Program-made: the position numbers and the translations under genes
Source: Sphingopyxis sp. LC81
GTDB lineage: Bacteria; Pseudomonadota; Alphaproteobacteria; Sphingomonadales; Sphingomonadaceae
Direction of reading: 5' to 3'
DNA length: 64,000 bases
Assembly (NCBI RefSeq): GCF_000756375.1
Contig: NZ_JNFD01000021.1
Location: forward strand, 310,001 to 374,000
Shown: piece after piece, positions 17,223 to 24,378 of the stretch
Position numbering within the stretch: the first letter of the stretch is position 1
How the letters are laid out: every line of letters begins with the position of its first letter
The notes under the pieces: model-generated
Seen by the model: the letters and a program-made list of their open reading frames with translations, nothing else
Told to the model about the DNA's origin: nothing
Databases searched by the model: none

Positions 17223-18284
17223 CTATTGTTCTGCGTAGGTGTCGATCGCCGAGAAAATACGCGTGAGTTGCGCGCGTTCGTCCGCGTCGATGTCGGGGCG
17301 CCAGATTTCGAACAGCAAGATCGTGCGGTCGCTGGTGCCGCGGTTCCACGCTTCATGCTCGAAACTGTCGTCGAAGATCAGCATCTCGCCTTCGCGCCAG
17401 CTACGCGTTTCGGCGCCGACACGCAGGCCGCAGCCATCTGGGACGATCAGTGGCAGATGGCAGATAAGGCGCGTGTTGAGCAGGCCGTGATGCGGCTGGA
17501 TATGCGTGCCGGGCGTGAGGCGCGAGAAGAGCGCGATCGGTGCGCTTCCCGGGATCGCCGGCTGCGGCGCCTGTTCGAGCGCGGCGAGGGTGGCGGGGCA
17601 GAGTTCGTCCATGCCGTCGGCGACGACCCCGTCTTTCCACAGCCACGCGGCGCCCCAGTCGGGTTTGTCGAGCAAGGGGTTGTTGGGCGGCGGGCGATCG
17701 GCGCTGGCGGTTACATAGGGACCGAAGCGATCGGATGAATTGTCGATCATGGCCAGCAGTTCGGCGCGGATCGCATCCGTTGCGGCTTCGACTGCGGGAA
17801 CCCAATCGAAGCCGGCACAGTCGAAAAAGGGCCGCTGCGCGAGGCCGGGGAAGTAGAACATGCTGGGCTGTTGCAGATAGAGCGGCTGTTCGCCCGCAAG
17901 CATTCGAAGGGCCTCGGCGACGCGCGGCGTTGCGGTGCCGGCGTCGATCCCTGCGCCGCGCAATTGGCCGAGGAGATGGTCGGCAAAGGCACGATCGGTT
18001 TCGGCGAGGAATTGCTCGGCGCGCTGGAGGCCGGGGTGAAGGGCAGGGGGGACACTGCGGGCTTGGGCTGCGGTTCCGAGCGCTAACCGGTAAAAGCTCC
18101 CCGCCGCGCGATCATCGGCGAGGCGGCGCTTGAGCTCCGCCATGGCAAGCAGCACCGCGATATTGCCGCGGTCGGCGCGGATCGCATCGTCGAGCGCCGC
18201 GGTTTCCGCCGCAATATCGCCGCGGCGATGGGCGTCGCGTGCCCGGTCCAGCCATGTCGTCTGCTGCGTCATGGCCCTTGCCAT
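17223..18284 (-). CDS. TPR-containing aspartyl/asparaginyl beta-hydroxylase family protein
   Basis: The first 80 residues look like TPR-type helices (DRARDAHRRGDIAAETAALD, IAVLLAMAELKRRL). The C-terminal 170 residues form an Asp/Asn beta-hydroxylase (cupin-like) domain: PGTHIQPHHGLLNTRLICHL, then RSWREGEMLIFDDSFEHEAW and ILLFEIWRPDID, with the Fe(II)/2-oxoglutarate histidines in QPHHG and FEHEAW. It probably hydroxylates a protein or peptide side chain. The start is uncertain between two ATGs 12 bases apart; the outer is preceded at a distance by AAAGG, while AAGGG is too close to the inner one. It is 19 bases after the acyl-CoA dehydrogenase start and may share no operon with it. Confidence 0.78.
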   Translation of the reverse strand: MARAMTQQTTWLDRARDAHRRGDIAAETAALDDAIRADRGNIAVLLAMAELKRRLADDRAAGSFYRLALGTAAQARSVPPALHPGLQRAEQFLAETDRAFADHLLGQLRGAGIDAGTATPRVAEALRMLAGEQPLYLQQPSMFYFPGLAQRPFFDCAGFDWVPAVEAATDAIRAELLAMIDNSSDRFGPYVTASADRPPPNNPLLDKPDWGAAWLWKDGVVADGMDELCPATLAALEQAPQPAIPGSAPIALFSRLTPGTHIQPHHGLLNTRLICHLPLIVPDGCGLRVGAETRSWREGEMLIFDDSFEHEAWNRGTSDRTILLFEIWRPDIDADERAQLTRIFSAIDTYAEQ

Positions 18285-18324
18285 AACGCAGCATCGGACC
18301 TTTGCAAGCGACGCCCCGCGATGA

Positions 18325-19266
18325 TCAGGCTGCAGTAAGGGAAGCTTCGGGCGGCCTGGTCGCGCCGCGGAGCCATTTCCGCGCTCCGAGCAGCGGTCGG
18401 GTTCTCCAGATCGCCAGCAGCAGCGCGAAGAGCACCGCCCATGGCAGGATGGCGGCGCCAACGACAAGGAGGAAGGACAGCATCACGCTGCCGCTGTGAA
18501 CCAGCATGTTCAACGCGTCGCTGAACGGGTTGCCATAGCCGATGCCGGGCAGCCCACCGGTGCCGACGTAATCGAATTGCATCGGTGTCGTAGCGAGCAT
18601 GGCCTCGCCGGTCCGCCGTGTATCGCTTTCGCCGTCCAGTTGCCGGCGCATTCCTGCGATCTGTTGCTGCAATTCGGCGCGCTCGCGATCGCCGAGACCT
18701 CCCTGCTTGAGCCGCTTTTCGAGGCGCGCGATCTCGGCGTTAAGGTTGGCGCTGCGGCGCTGCGAGTCGCTGATCTGGGTCCCAACGTCCTCGCCGCTGA
18801 TCCGCGTCGCCGCGAGTACACCTTCTGCCTTTTCGACGCTCGCGAGGGCGTCGCGGCCGAATTTGCGGGCTATTGCAGGATCGAGTTTGAAGAGGAGCTG
18901 CGCTTCGACCTCATTTTCGCGCACCAGACGATACGTCATCCCGGCGATGCGGCAGCGGTTGATCCCCAGTGCTTCGCACGCGGCGGCATGTTCCTCTTGG
19001 ACCTTTGCAATGCGATTGTCGTCGAGACGGAAGGCATAGGAATAGTTGAACGCGACGCCGGGTGCCGACGAGACGCCGATATTGGGGCTGCGCATCGCGC
19101 CCGGGGGAGCGGCCACGGGCGCGGGAATGGACTGGGTTGGCACCGCTTCGGAGGCATCGATCGGGGCCATATCATAGGCAGGAGCTTCTCTCAGGGATTC
19201 TGAGTTTTTTTCCGAACAGCCGACCAGGGCGAGCGCCATCGCGCCCGCTAAGAGCTTGGTTTTCAT
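18325..19266 (-). CDS. DUF4349 lipoprotein with coiled coil and C-terminal membrane helix
   Basis: This 313-aa protein has a lipoprotein signal (KTKLLAGAMALALVGC, lipobox LVGC with Cys at about residue 17). A DUF4349 domain follows (about 70-230), containing a coiled coil at about 165-215 (SQRRSANLNAEIARLEKRLK, RAELQQQIAGMRRQL), and then a transmembrane segment near 262-290 (SVMLSFLLVVGAAILPWAVL) with a basic tail. The combination of lipidated N-terminus and C-terminal helix is normal for DUF4349 proteins, whose function is unknown. GGGAGAG precedes the ATG. It is monocistronic, with a palindrome upstream. Confidence 0.82.
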   Translation of the reverse strand: MKTKLLAGAMALALVGCSEKNSESLREAPAYDMAPIDASEAVPTQSIPAPVAAPPGAMRSPNIGVSSAPGVAFNYSYAFRLDDNRIAKVQEEHAAACEALGINRCRIAGMTYRLVRENEVEAQLLFKLDPAIARKFGRDALASVEKAEGVLAATRISGEDVGTQISDSQRRSANLNAEIARLEKRLKQGGLGDRERAELQQQIAGMRRQLDGESDTRRTGEAMLATTPMQFDYVGTGGLPGIGYGNPFSDALNMLVHSGSVMLSFLLVVGAAILPWAVLFALLLAIWRTRPLLGARKWLRGATRPPEASLTAA

Positions 19267-19298
19267 GAAGTCTCTCCCAACATGCGACTCGTGGCCGC

Positions 19299-19315
19299 AT
19301 GATATGACATATCAT
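19299..19315. promoter_or_regulatory. 17-bp palindrome upstream of the DUF4349 gene
   Basis: ATGATATGACATATCAT is a perfect palindrome around one central base, 33 bases upstream of the DUF4349 start, in the A+T-rich part of the gap shared with the end of uvrD. On the minus strand a TTGTCT lies 16 bases before TATGTC, which overlaps the palindrome, so it could be an operator over a promoter. The binding factor is unknown. Confidence 0.4.
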
Positions 19316-19339
19316 AATTGAAAGAGTAGACAATCGATT

Positions 19340-21652
19340 TCAAGCGAGCTTGACGAAGCTGTCCAATACCCTCTTGGTGCCCGCTTGTTCGAACTCGACT
19401 TCCAGCTTGTTGCCGTCGATGTCGGTGATGCCGCCATAGCCGAATTTCTCGTGAAACACGCGCATCCCGATCGCGAGGTCGGCGCGAGCCTTGGCGCCTA
19501 CCGAAGCGGCGGGCCCCTTTTCACTGGGCGCAGGCGCGCGCGTGACGGTCGATGATGAGGCGACCGCGCGCTGCCACGCCGGGCCGCGTGTCATCGTCCG
19601 CGCCGTCTGTCGTTCTGCGACATGCGCGAAGGGATCGCCCTGCGCCGACCAGTTGGCACGCCACAGGCTTTGCCCGCCGCCGAAGCTGTTCTCGCTATCG
19701 ACATGCTCGGGCGGGATTTCGGCGATGAAGCGGCTGGGGATGCTGCTCACCCACTGGCCATAGATGCGCCGGTTGGCGGCGTGATAAATGCTCGCGCGCT
19801 CGCGCGCCCGCGTGATCGCGACATAGGCGAGGCGGCGCTCCTCTTCGAGGCTTTGCGTGCCACCTTCGTCCATCGAGCGTTGCGACGGGAAGACGCCATC
19901 CTCCCATCCGGCAAGGAAGACATGGTCGAACTCAAGCCCCTTGGCGGCGTGTATCGTCATGATCGTCACGGTTTCGGTGGTGTCGTTGTTGTCGCGGTCC
20001 ATGACGAGGCTGACATGTTCGAGGAACGCCTCGAGCGATTCATATTCCTCCATCGCGCGGACCAGTTCGGAGAGGTTCTCAAGCCGGCCTGCGGCCTCGA
20101 CGCTGCGGTCGGCCTGAAGCATCGCGGTGTAACCCGATTCGTCGAGGATCAGCTGGGCGAGCTCGGGATGCGACAGCTCGTTTGCCTTTGCCTGCCAACC
20201 CCGCATCTGCGCGACGAAACTCACGAGCTGGCGGCGTGCCTGCGGCGTCAGCTCGTCGGTTTCGGTGATGCGCGAAGCGGCATGAAGGAGCGGCGTGCCC
20301 TCGATACGCGCAAACTGGTGGATGCGCGCGAGCGCCTTGTCGCCGAGCCCGCGCTTCGGCGTGTTGATGATCCGCTCGAACGCGAGATCGTCGGCGCTCG
20401 ACTGGACGAGGCGAAGATAGGCGAGGGCGTCGCGGATTTCAGCGCGCTCATAGAAGCGGAACCCGCCGACGATCCGGTACGGCATGCCTATCGCGATAAA
20501 GCGGTCCTCGAACTCGCGCGTCTGGAACTGCGCGCGCACGAGGATCGCGGCGCGGTCGAGCGAGACGCGTCGGCGCTGGAGCGTCTCCAACTCCTCGCCA
20601 ATCCGTCGGGCCTCCTCGGGGCCATCCCACACCCCGACGACGCGGAGTTTGTCGCCGGGTTCGAGGTCGGTCCACAGCGTCTTGCCGAGGCGGCCGGAAT
20701 TCTGCGCGATCAGCGCCGACGCGGCGGCAAGAATCTGCGGCGTCGAGCGATAATTCTGCTCGAGGCGGATCACCGTCGCGCCGGGGAAATCCTTTTCGAA
20801 ACGCAGGATGTTCGCGACCTCGGCGCCGCGCCACGAATAGATCGACTGGTCATCGTCGCCCACGCAGCAGATATTCTTCCGTTGCTGCGCGAGCAGGCGG
20901 AGCCAGAGATACTGGCTGGCGTTGGTGTCCTGATATTCGTCGACGAGGATATATTTGAAGCGATCCTGATATTGCGCGAGCACGTCGCGGTGGGTCTTGA
21001 GGATCACCAGCATGTGGAGCAGCAGGTCGCCGAAATCGCAGGCGTTGAGTGTCTTCAGCCGCGCCTGATACAGCGCATAGAAATGCTGGCCCTTGCCCTC
21101 GGCGTAGGATTCCTTGTCGGCGGCGTCGAGATCGGCGGGAACGAGGCCGCGATTCTTCCATTTATCGATGAGGCCGGCGAGCTGGCGCGCGGGCCAGCGC
21201 TTCTCGTCGAGCCCCTCGGCCTGGATCAGCTGTTTGAGGACGCGGAGCTGGTCGTCGGTGTCGAGGATGGTGAAATTGCTCTGCAGCCCGACCAGTTCGG
21301 CGTGGCGGCGTAGCATCTTCGCCGCGATGCTGTGGAAGGTGCCGAGCCATGGCATGCCTTCGACGACGTCGCCGACCATCCGCCCGATGCGCTCGCGCAT
21401 CTCGCGCGCCGCCTTGTTGGTGAAGGTCACCGCGAGGATTTCGGACGGCCAGGCGCGGCGCGTCGCCATGATGTGCGCGAGGCGCGCGGTCAGCGCCGCG
21501 GTCTTGCCGGTTCCCGCACCCGCGAGCATCAGCACCGGGCCTTCCGTGGTCAACACCGCTTGGCGCTGCGGGCCGTTGAGGCCCTGCAGATAGGGCGGGT
21601 CCGACGGGGCGGGCGTGGGCAGATCGGGCAGGGAGGCAGGGGTATCGTTCAC
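19340..21652 (-). CDS. uvrD: ATP-dependent DNA helicase UvrD/PcrA
   Basis: This 770-aa superfamily 1A helicase has LNGPQRQAV at the start, Walker A AGAGTGKT at about residues 44-51, motif Ia VTFTNKAAREM, motif II VDEYQDTN at about 237-244, motif III GDDDQSIYSWRGA, motif V/VI MTIHAAKGLEFDHVFL (about 567-582) and YVAITRAR. The C-terminal 45 residues (GMRVFHEKFGYGGITDIDGN) form the Tudor-like domain of UvrD/PcrA that contacts RNA polymerase. It unwinds DNA in nucleotide excision and mismatch repair. It starts with GTG, ten bases after the DUF2520 gene stop, so the two are probably cotranscribed. Confidence 0.93.
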   Translation of the reverse strand: MNDTPASLPDLPTPAPSDPPYLQGLNGPQRQAVLTTEGPVLMLAGAGTGKTAALTARLAHIMATRRAWPSEILAVTFTNKAAREMRERIGRMVGDVVEGMPWLGTFHSIAAKMLRRHAELVGLQSNFTILDTDDQLRVLKQLIQAEGLDEKRWPARQLAGLIDKWKNRGLVPADLDAADKESYAEGKGQHFYALYQARLKTLNACDFGDLLLHMLVILKTHRDVLAQYQDRFKYILVDEYQDTNASQYLWLRLLAQQRKNICCVGDDDQSIYSWRGAEVANILRFEKDFPGATVIRLEQNYRSTPQILAAASALIAQNSGRLGKTLWTDLEPGDKLRVVGVWDGPEEARRIGEELETLQRRRVSLDRAAILVRAQFQTREFEDRFIAIGMPYRIVGGFRFYERAEIRDALAYLRLVQSSADDLAFERIINTPKRGLGDKALARIHQFARIEGTPLLHAASRITETDELTPQARRQLVSFVAQMRGWQAKANELSHPELAQLILDESGYTAMLQADRSVEAAGRLENLSELVRAMEEYESLEAFLEHVSLVMDRDNNDTTETVTIMTIHAAKGLEFDHVFLAGWEDGVFPSQRSMDEGGTQSLEEERRLAYVAITRARERASIYHAANRRIYGQWVSSIPSRFIAEIPPEHVDSENSFGGGQSLWRANWSAQGDPFAHVAERQTARTMTRGPAWQRAVASSSTVTRAPAPSEKGPAASVGAKARADLAIGMRVFHEKFGYGGITDIDGNKLEVEFEQAGTKRVLDSFVKLA

Positions 21653-21662
21653 GCGCGAACGA

Positions 21663-22547
21663 TTAGGGAACAGCGAGCAGGCTGTCCAGTGCGGTGAGGC
21701 GAGAGGAAGCGCCCGTTCCAGTGCGCCTCAACTCGTCGATCGTCGCGAGCGCCATTGCGCGATAGGCGGGCAGAAGCTTCGGCGAATATGCAGCGAGGGC
21801 GTCGATATGGTCGCTTATCGTCCGGTCATCGCCGCGCAGCAACGGCCCCGATAAACCCGCAAAACCCTGATCGAGACAGTTTTCCAGCGCTGCCCGGACA
21901 AGCGGAGCGAGCAGCGCCGCCGGATCATCAACCCCGGCATCGGCCAGCGCGTCCGATGCACCGGTGATCAGCGTCACCAGATGGTTGGACGCATGGCACA
22001 ATGCGGCGTGATAGAGCGCGCGCCGTTCCTCGGCGATTTCGACGGCGACGCCGTTCAACAGACCGACAATATGTTTGGCCTGACCGGTGGCTTCGGGTGT
22101 CGAGCCGGTGATCGCGAACCGCGCCCCGGCCATGCGCCGCGCCTCACTTTCGGGGTGTCCGGTGAAGGTCATCGCGGGATGCACCGCAGCCGTCAGCCCG
22201 CCCGCCGCGCGGACCGGTTCGAGAATCGCCGCGCCGCTGCGCCCGCTGACGTGGAAGACGAAGGGTGTGCGGTCCGTCGGCAGCATCTTTCTCATGCCAG
22301 AGGCAACCTCTGCCAAGGCGTCGTCCGACACCGCGATAGCGATGAAGTCGCACGCGGCCATCACGCGATCAGCGCCCGCGGCGACGTCGGCACAGCCGAC
22401 CCGCGCCGCGGCAGCGCGTGTATGTTCGGGGGAGCGGCTCCAGAGCAGCGGCGGGGCGGCCGAATGTGCTGCGAACGCGATGGCGAGCGCCTGCGCGACG
22501 CGGCCCGCGCCGATGATACCGAACTGGCGGGATGGGGGATTGTCCAT
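21663..22547 (-). CDS. Rossmann-like and DUF2520 domain protein
   Basis: This 294-aa protein begins with an NAD(P)-binding Rossmann-like domain (FGIIGAGRVAQALAIAFAAH, about residues 9-28, and CDFIAIAVSDDALAEVA). It continues with HPAMTFTG, and its C-terminal half is an all-helical DUF2520 domain (YHAALCHASNHLVTLITGAS at about 184-203). The architecture resembles ketopantoate reductase and P5C reductase-like dehydrogenases, but no substrate is known. It lies ten bases upstream of uvrD on the same strand and probably heads that operon. ATG with MDNPPSRQ was chosen since the frame upstream is unrelated. Confidence 0.82.
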   Translation of the reverse strand: MDNPPSRQFGIIGAGRVAQALAIAFAAHSAAPPLLWSRSPEHTRAAAARVGCADVAAGADRVMAACDFIAIAVSDDALAEVASGMRKMLPTDRTPFVFHVSGRSGAAILEPVRAAGGLTAAVHPAMTFTGHPESEARRMAGARFAITGSTPEATGQAKHIVGLLNGVAVEIAEERRALYHAALCHASNHLVTLITGASDALADAGVDDPAALLAPLVRAALENCLDQGFAGLSGPLLRGDDRTISDHIDALAAYSPKLLPAYRAMALATIDELRRTGTGASSRLTALDSLLAVP

Positions 22548-22618
22548 GCCAGCGCTGTAACGTGTCGGCGGCGGTTTCGCCAATGCGGCGAACGGGCAGC
22601 TTTCGTCACGGCTTTCGA

Positions 22619-22658
22619 TTGACCAATAGCTATACGAACCATATATGATTCGTATAGC
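22619..22658 (+). promoter_or_regulatory. Promoter overlapped by a 10-bp inverted repeat (parD-like/map operator)
   Basis: A perfect inverted repeat GCTATACGAA (22629-22638) and TTCGTATAGC (22649-22658) is separated by CCATATATGA. A TTGACC at 22619-22624 (-35-like) is followed by TATATG after 17 bases or TATGAT after 19, so the repeat covers the spacer and -10. The right arm ends 21 bases before the ATG of the ParD-like gene. Such placement is typical of autorepression by ribbon-helix-helix antitoxins. Binding by the downstream protein is inference. Confidence 0.6.
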
Positions 22659-22679
22659 CATCAACTGGAAAAGAAGCCC

Positions 22680-22886
22680 ATGGGCATTGTGAAAATCGAC
22701 GACGACCTGCATGAGGAAGCGCGGCGCGCCAGCACGGTGATGTGCCGGTCGATCAATGCGCAGGCCGAGTTCTGGATGAAGATCGGTATGCTGGCCGAAG
22801 CCAATCCGACCCTGTCCTTCAACGATATCGTGCAGTCGCAGCTCGTTGCGGCGCAGGTACGCCTCGTGGACGTGGCCGCCGCCTGA
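22680..22886 (+). CDS. ParD-like antitoxin-family protein
   Basis: This 68-aa protein fits the ParD-like family (PF11903): an N-terminal beta strand GIVKIDDDL and then two helices (HEEARRASTVMCRSINAQAE, FWMKIGMLAEANP), which make a ribbon-helix-helix DNA-binding dimer. The tail FNDIVQSQLVAAQVRLVDVA would contact a partner in a toxin-antitoxin system. No ParE or RelE toxin follows; one base after its stop comes a methionine aminopeptidase, so the pair is cotranscribed. An inverted repeat over its promoter suggests autoregulation. Whether it is an antitoxin at all, or a regulator of the peptidase gene, is open. Confidence 0.8.
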   Translation: MGIVKIDDDLHEEARRASTVMCRSINAQAEFWMKIGMLAEANPTLSFNDIVQSQLVAAQVRLVDVAAA

Positions 22887-22887
22887 C

Positions 22888-23667
22888 ATGGTCAAGACCT
22901 CGGACGAACTGGCGCTGATGCGCGTATCGGGCAAGCTGCTGGCGTCGGTTTTCGAGATGCTGGACGGACTGGACTTGACCGGCATGTCGACGATGCAGGT
23001 CAACGACCTCGTCGATCGCTTCATCAGCGTGGACCTCGCCGCGCGTCCGGCAAGCAAGGGGCAATATGGCTTTAAATATGTCCTGAACTGCTCGATCAAT
23101 CATGTCGTCTGTCACGGCGTGCCCGATCCGGACGAGGTCATCCGCGACGGCGACATCATCAACCTCGACATCACGCTCGAAAAGAACGGCTTCATCGCCG
23201 ATTCGAGCAAGACCTATCTGGTGGGCGATGTTCCGCCGGCGGCAAGACGGCTGGCGCGCGTCGCGCAGGAGGCCATGTGGAAGGGCATCGGTCAGGTGCG
23301 GCCCGGGGCGTATCTGGGGGACATCGGCTTCGCGATCGAGCGGCATGCCAAAAAAAACGGCTATTCGGTTGTGCGCGAATATTGCGGGCACGGCATCGGC
23401 CGCGAGATGCACGAGGAACCGCAGGTACTGAATTACGGACGGCCGGGAACGGGCCTGAAGCTGCGCGAGGGCATGGTCTTTACCATCGAGCCGATGGTGA
23501 ACCAGGGCACCCGCAAGGTCACGACGGCACGCGACGGATGGACCGTCATGACCAACGACCGGAAACTCTCCGCCCAATTCGAACATACGGTCGCGGTGAC
23601 GGGCAGCGGCGTCGAGGTCCTGACGCTACGCCGCGACGAGACGCCGATGCTGGAACGATGGGGGTAA
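22888..23667 (+). CDS. map: Type I methionine aminopeptidase
   Basis: This 259-aa MetAP removes N-terminal methionine from nascent proteins. The metal ligands are all present: D94 (LDITLE), D105 (IADSS), H168 (YCGHGIGREMHEEP), E201 (FTIEPM) and E232 (QFEHTVAV), plus the substrate histidine H76 (NHVVCHGVPD). There is no N-terminal zinc finger. It follows the ParD-like gene by a single base (TGACATG), so its translation probably depends on that gene. Many bacteria carry such a ParD-linked MetAP in addition to a housekeeping map near the ribosomal protein genes, and whether this genome has a second copy is not visible here. Confidence 0.9.
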   Translation: MVKTSDELALMRVSGKLLASVFEMLDGLDLTGMSTMQVNDLVDRFISVDLAARPASKGQYGFKYVLNCSINHVVCHGVPDPDEVIRDGDIINLDITLEKNGFIADSSKTYLVGDVPPAARRLARVAQEAMWKGIGQVRPGAYLGDIGFAIERHAKKNGYSVVREYCGHGIGREMHEEPQVLNYGRPGTGLKLREGMVFTIEPMVNQGTRKVTTARDGWTVMTNDRKLSAQFEHTVAVTGSGVEVLTLRRDETPMLERWG

Positions 23668-23738
23668 TATCCCCGGCGGTCGTCCTTTAGCGACGGACGG
23701 GACTTTATCTCGACATTCTCTGCATCTACGGTCGAGCG

Positions 23739-24305
23739 ATGCAGGCATATCCCACAATCCGGCTGGCGAGCGCCGCCGCGGCGATCCTGGTTCTCTCCGC
23801 CTGCGCTGGCGGCAATTTCCGGCCCGTGGCCGACGCGCCGGTCCGGATCGGGCCAGCCTATTCGATCCGTGGCACGACCTATGTGCCCGCCGCCGCTCCG
23901 GCCTATGACGCGGTCGGCTATGCCAGCTGGTACGGGAGCGAGTCCGGCAACCGCACCGCCAATGGCGAACAATTCCGTCCGGGCTGGATCACCGCGGCGC
24001 ACACGACGCTACCCTTGCCGACTTATGTCGAGGTGACCGCGCTCGACACCGGGCGCCGCGTCATCGTGCGCGTCAACGATCGCGGTCCCTTTGCGCTGGG
24101 CCGGATCATCGACCTGTCGCGTGGCGCGGCCGAAGAGCTTGGTATCAAGGCACAGGGCCACGCCCCCGTGCGCGTGCGCCGGGTCGAACCGTCGGAAAAG
24201 GACCGCAAACGGCTTCGCGAGGGCAAGCCCGCCGCGGGGCTCCAGCCTCTGTCGGGGCAGGAACTGCAACGGCTTCGGGTACAGCTTCCGGTGAAGGGGC
24301 GCTGA
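23739..24305 (+). CDS. rlpA: RlpA-like lipoprotein (septal/cell wall DPBB protein)
   Basis: This 188-aa protein has a lipoprotein signal peptide (LASAAAAILVLSAC, lipobox LSAC with Cys at about residue 22) and then the RlpA double-psi beta-barrel (about 60-140): GYASWYGSESGNRTANGEQF, TAAHTTLPLPTYVEVTAL, VIVRVNDRGPFALGRIIDLS. In Pseudomonas aeruginosa RlpA is a lytic transglycosylase that acts on denuded septal glycan. The catalytic Glu/Asp region fits (NGEQF, NDRGPF), but there is no C-terminal SPOR domain, so septal targeting must differ. It is monocistronic, 71 bases after map. Confidence 0.85.
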   Translation: MQAYPTIRLASAAAAILVLSACAGGNFRPVADAPVRIGPAYSIRGTTYVPAAAPAYDAVGYASWYGSESGNRTANGEQFRPGWITAAHTTLPLPTYVEVTALDTGRRVIVRVNDRGPFALGRIIDLSRGAAEELGIKAQGHAPVRVRRVEPSEKDRKRLREGKPAAGLQPLSGQELQRLRVQLPVKGR

Positions 24306-24378
24306 CCAAGGCGCATTCCGGCTTGCGCCGGACCGGGGAACGCGTTCAAAGCGGCGCCGATATCGAAAGGCGTTCACC

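Noticed and set aside
19622-21313. A 563-codon plus-strand frame opposite uvrD
   Set aside because: Mirror of the helicase gene; no domain.
22680-22886. Classical ParDE toxin-antitoxin system
   Set aside because: The partner has a complete MetAP active site and no RelE/ParE fold, so calling it a toxin would be unsupported.
22548-22886. Horizontally acquired island around the ParD-like gene
   Set aside because: The A+T-rich stretch is confined to the promoter; codon use of the genes matches their neighbours and there are no mobility genes or flanking repeats.
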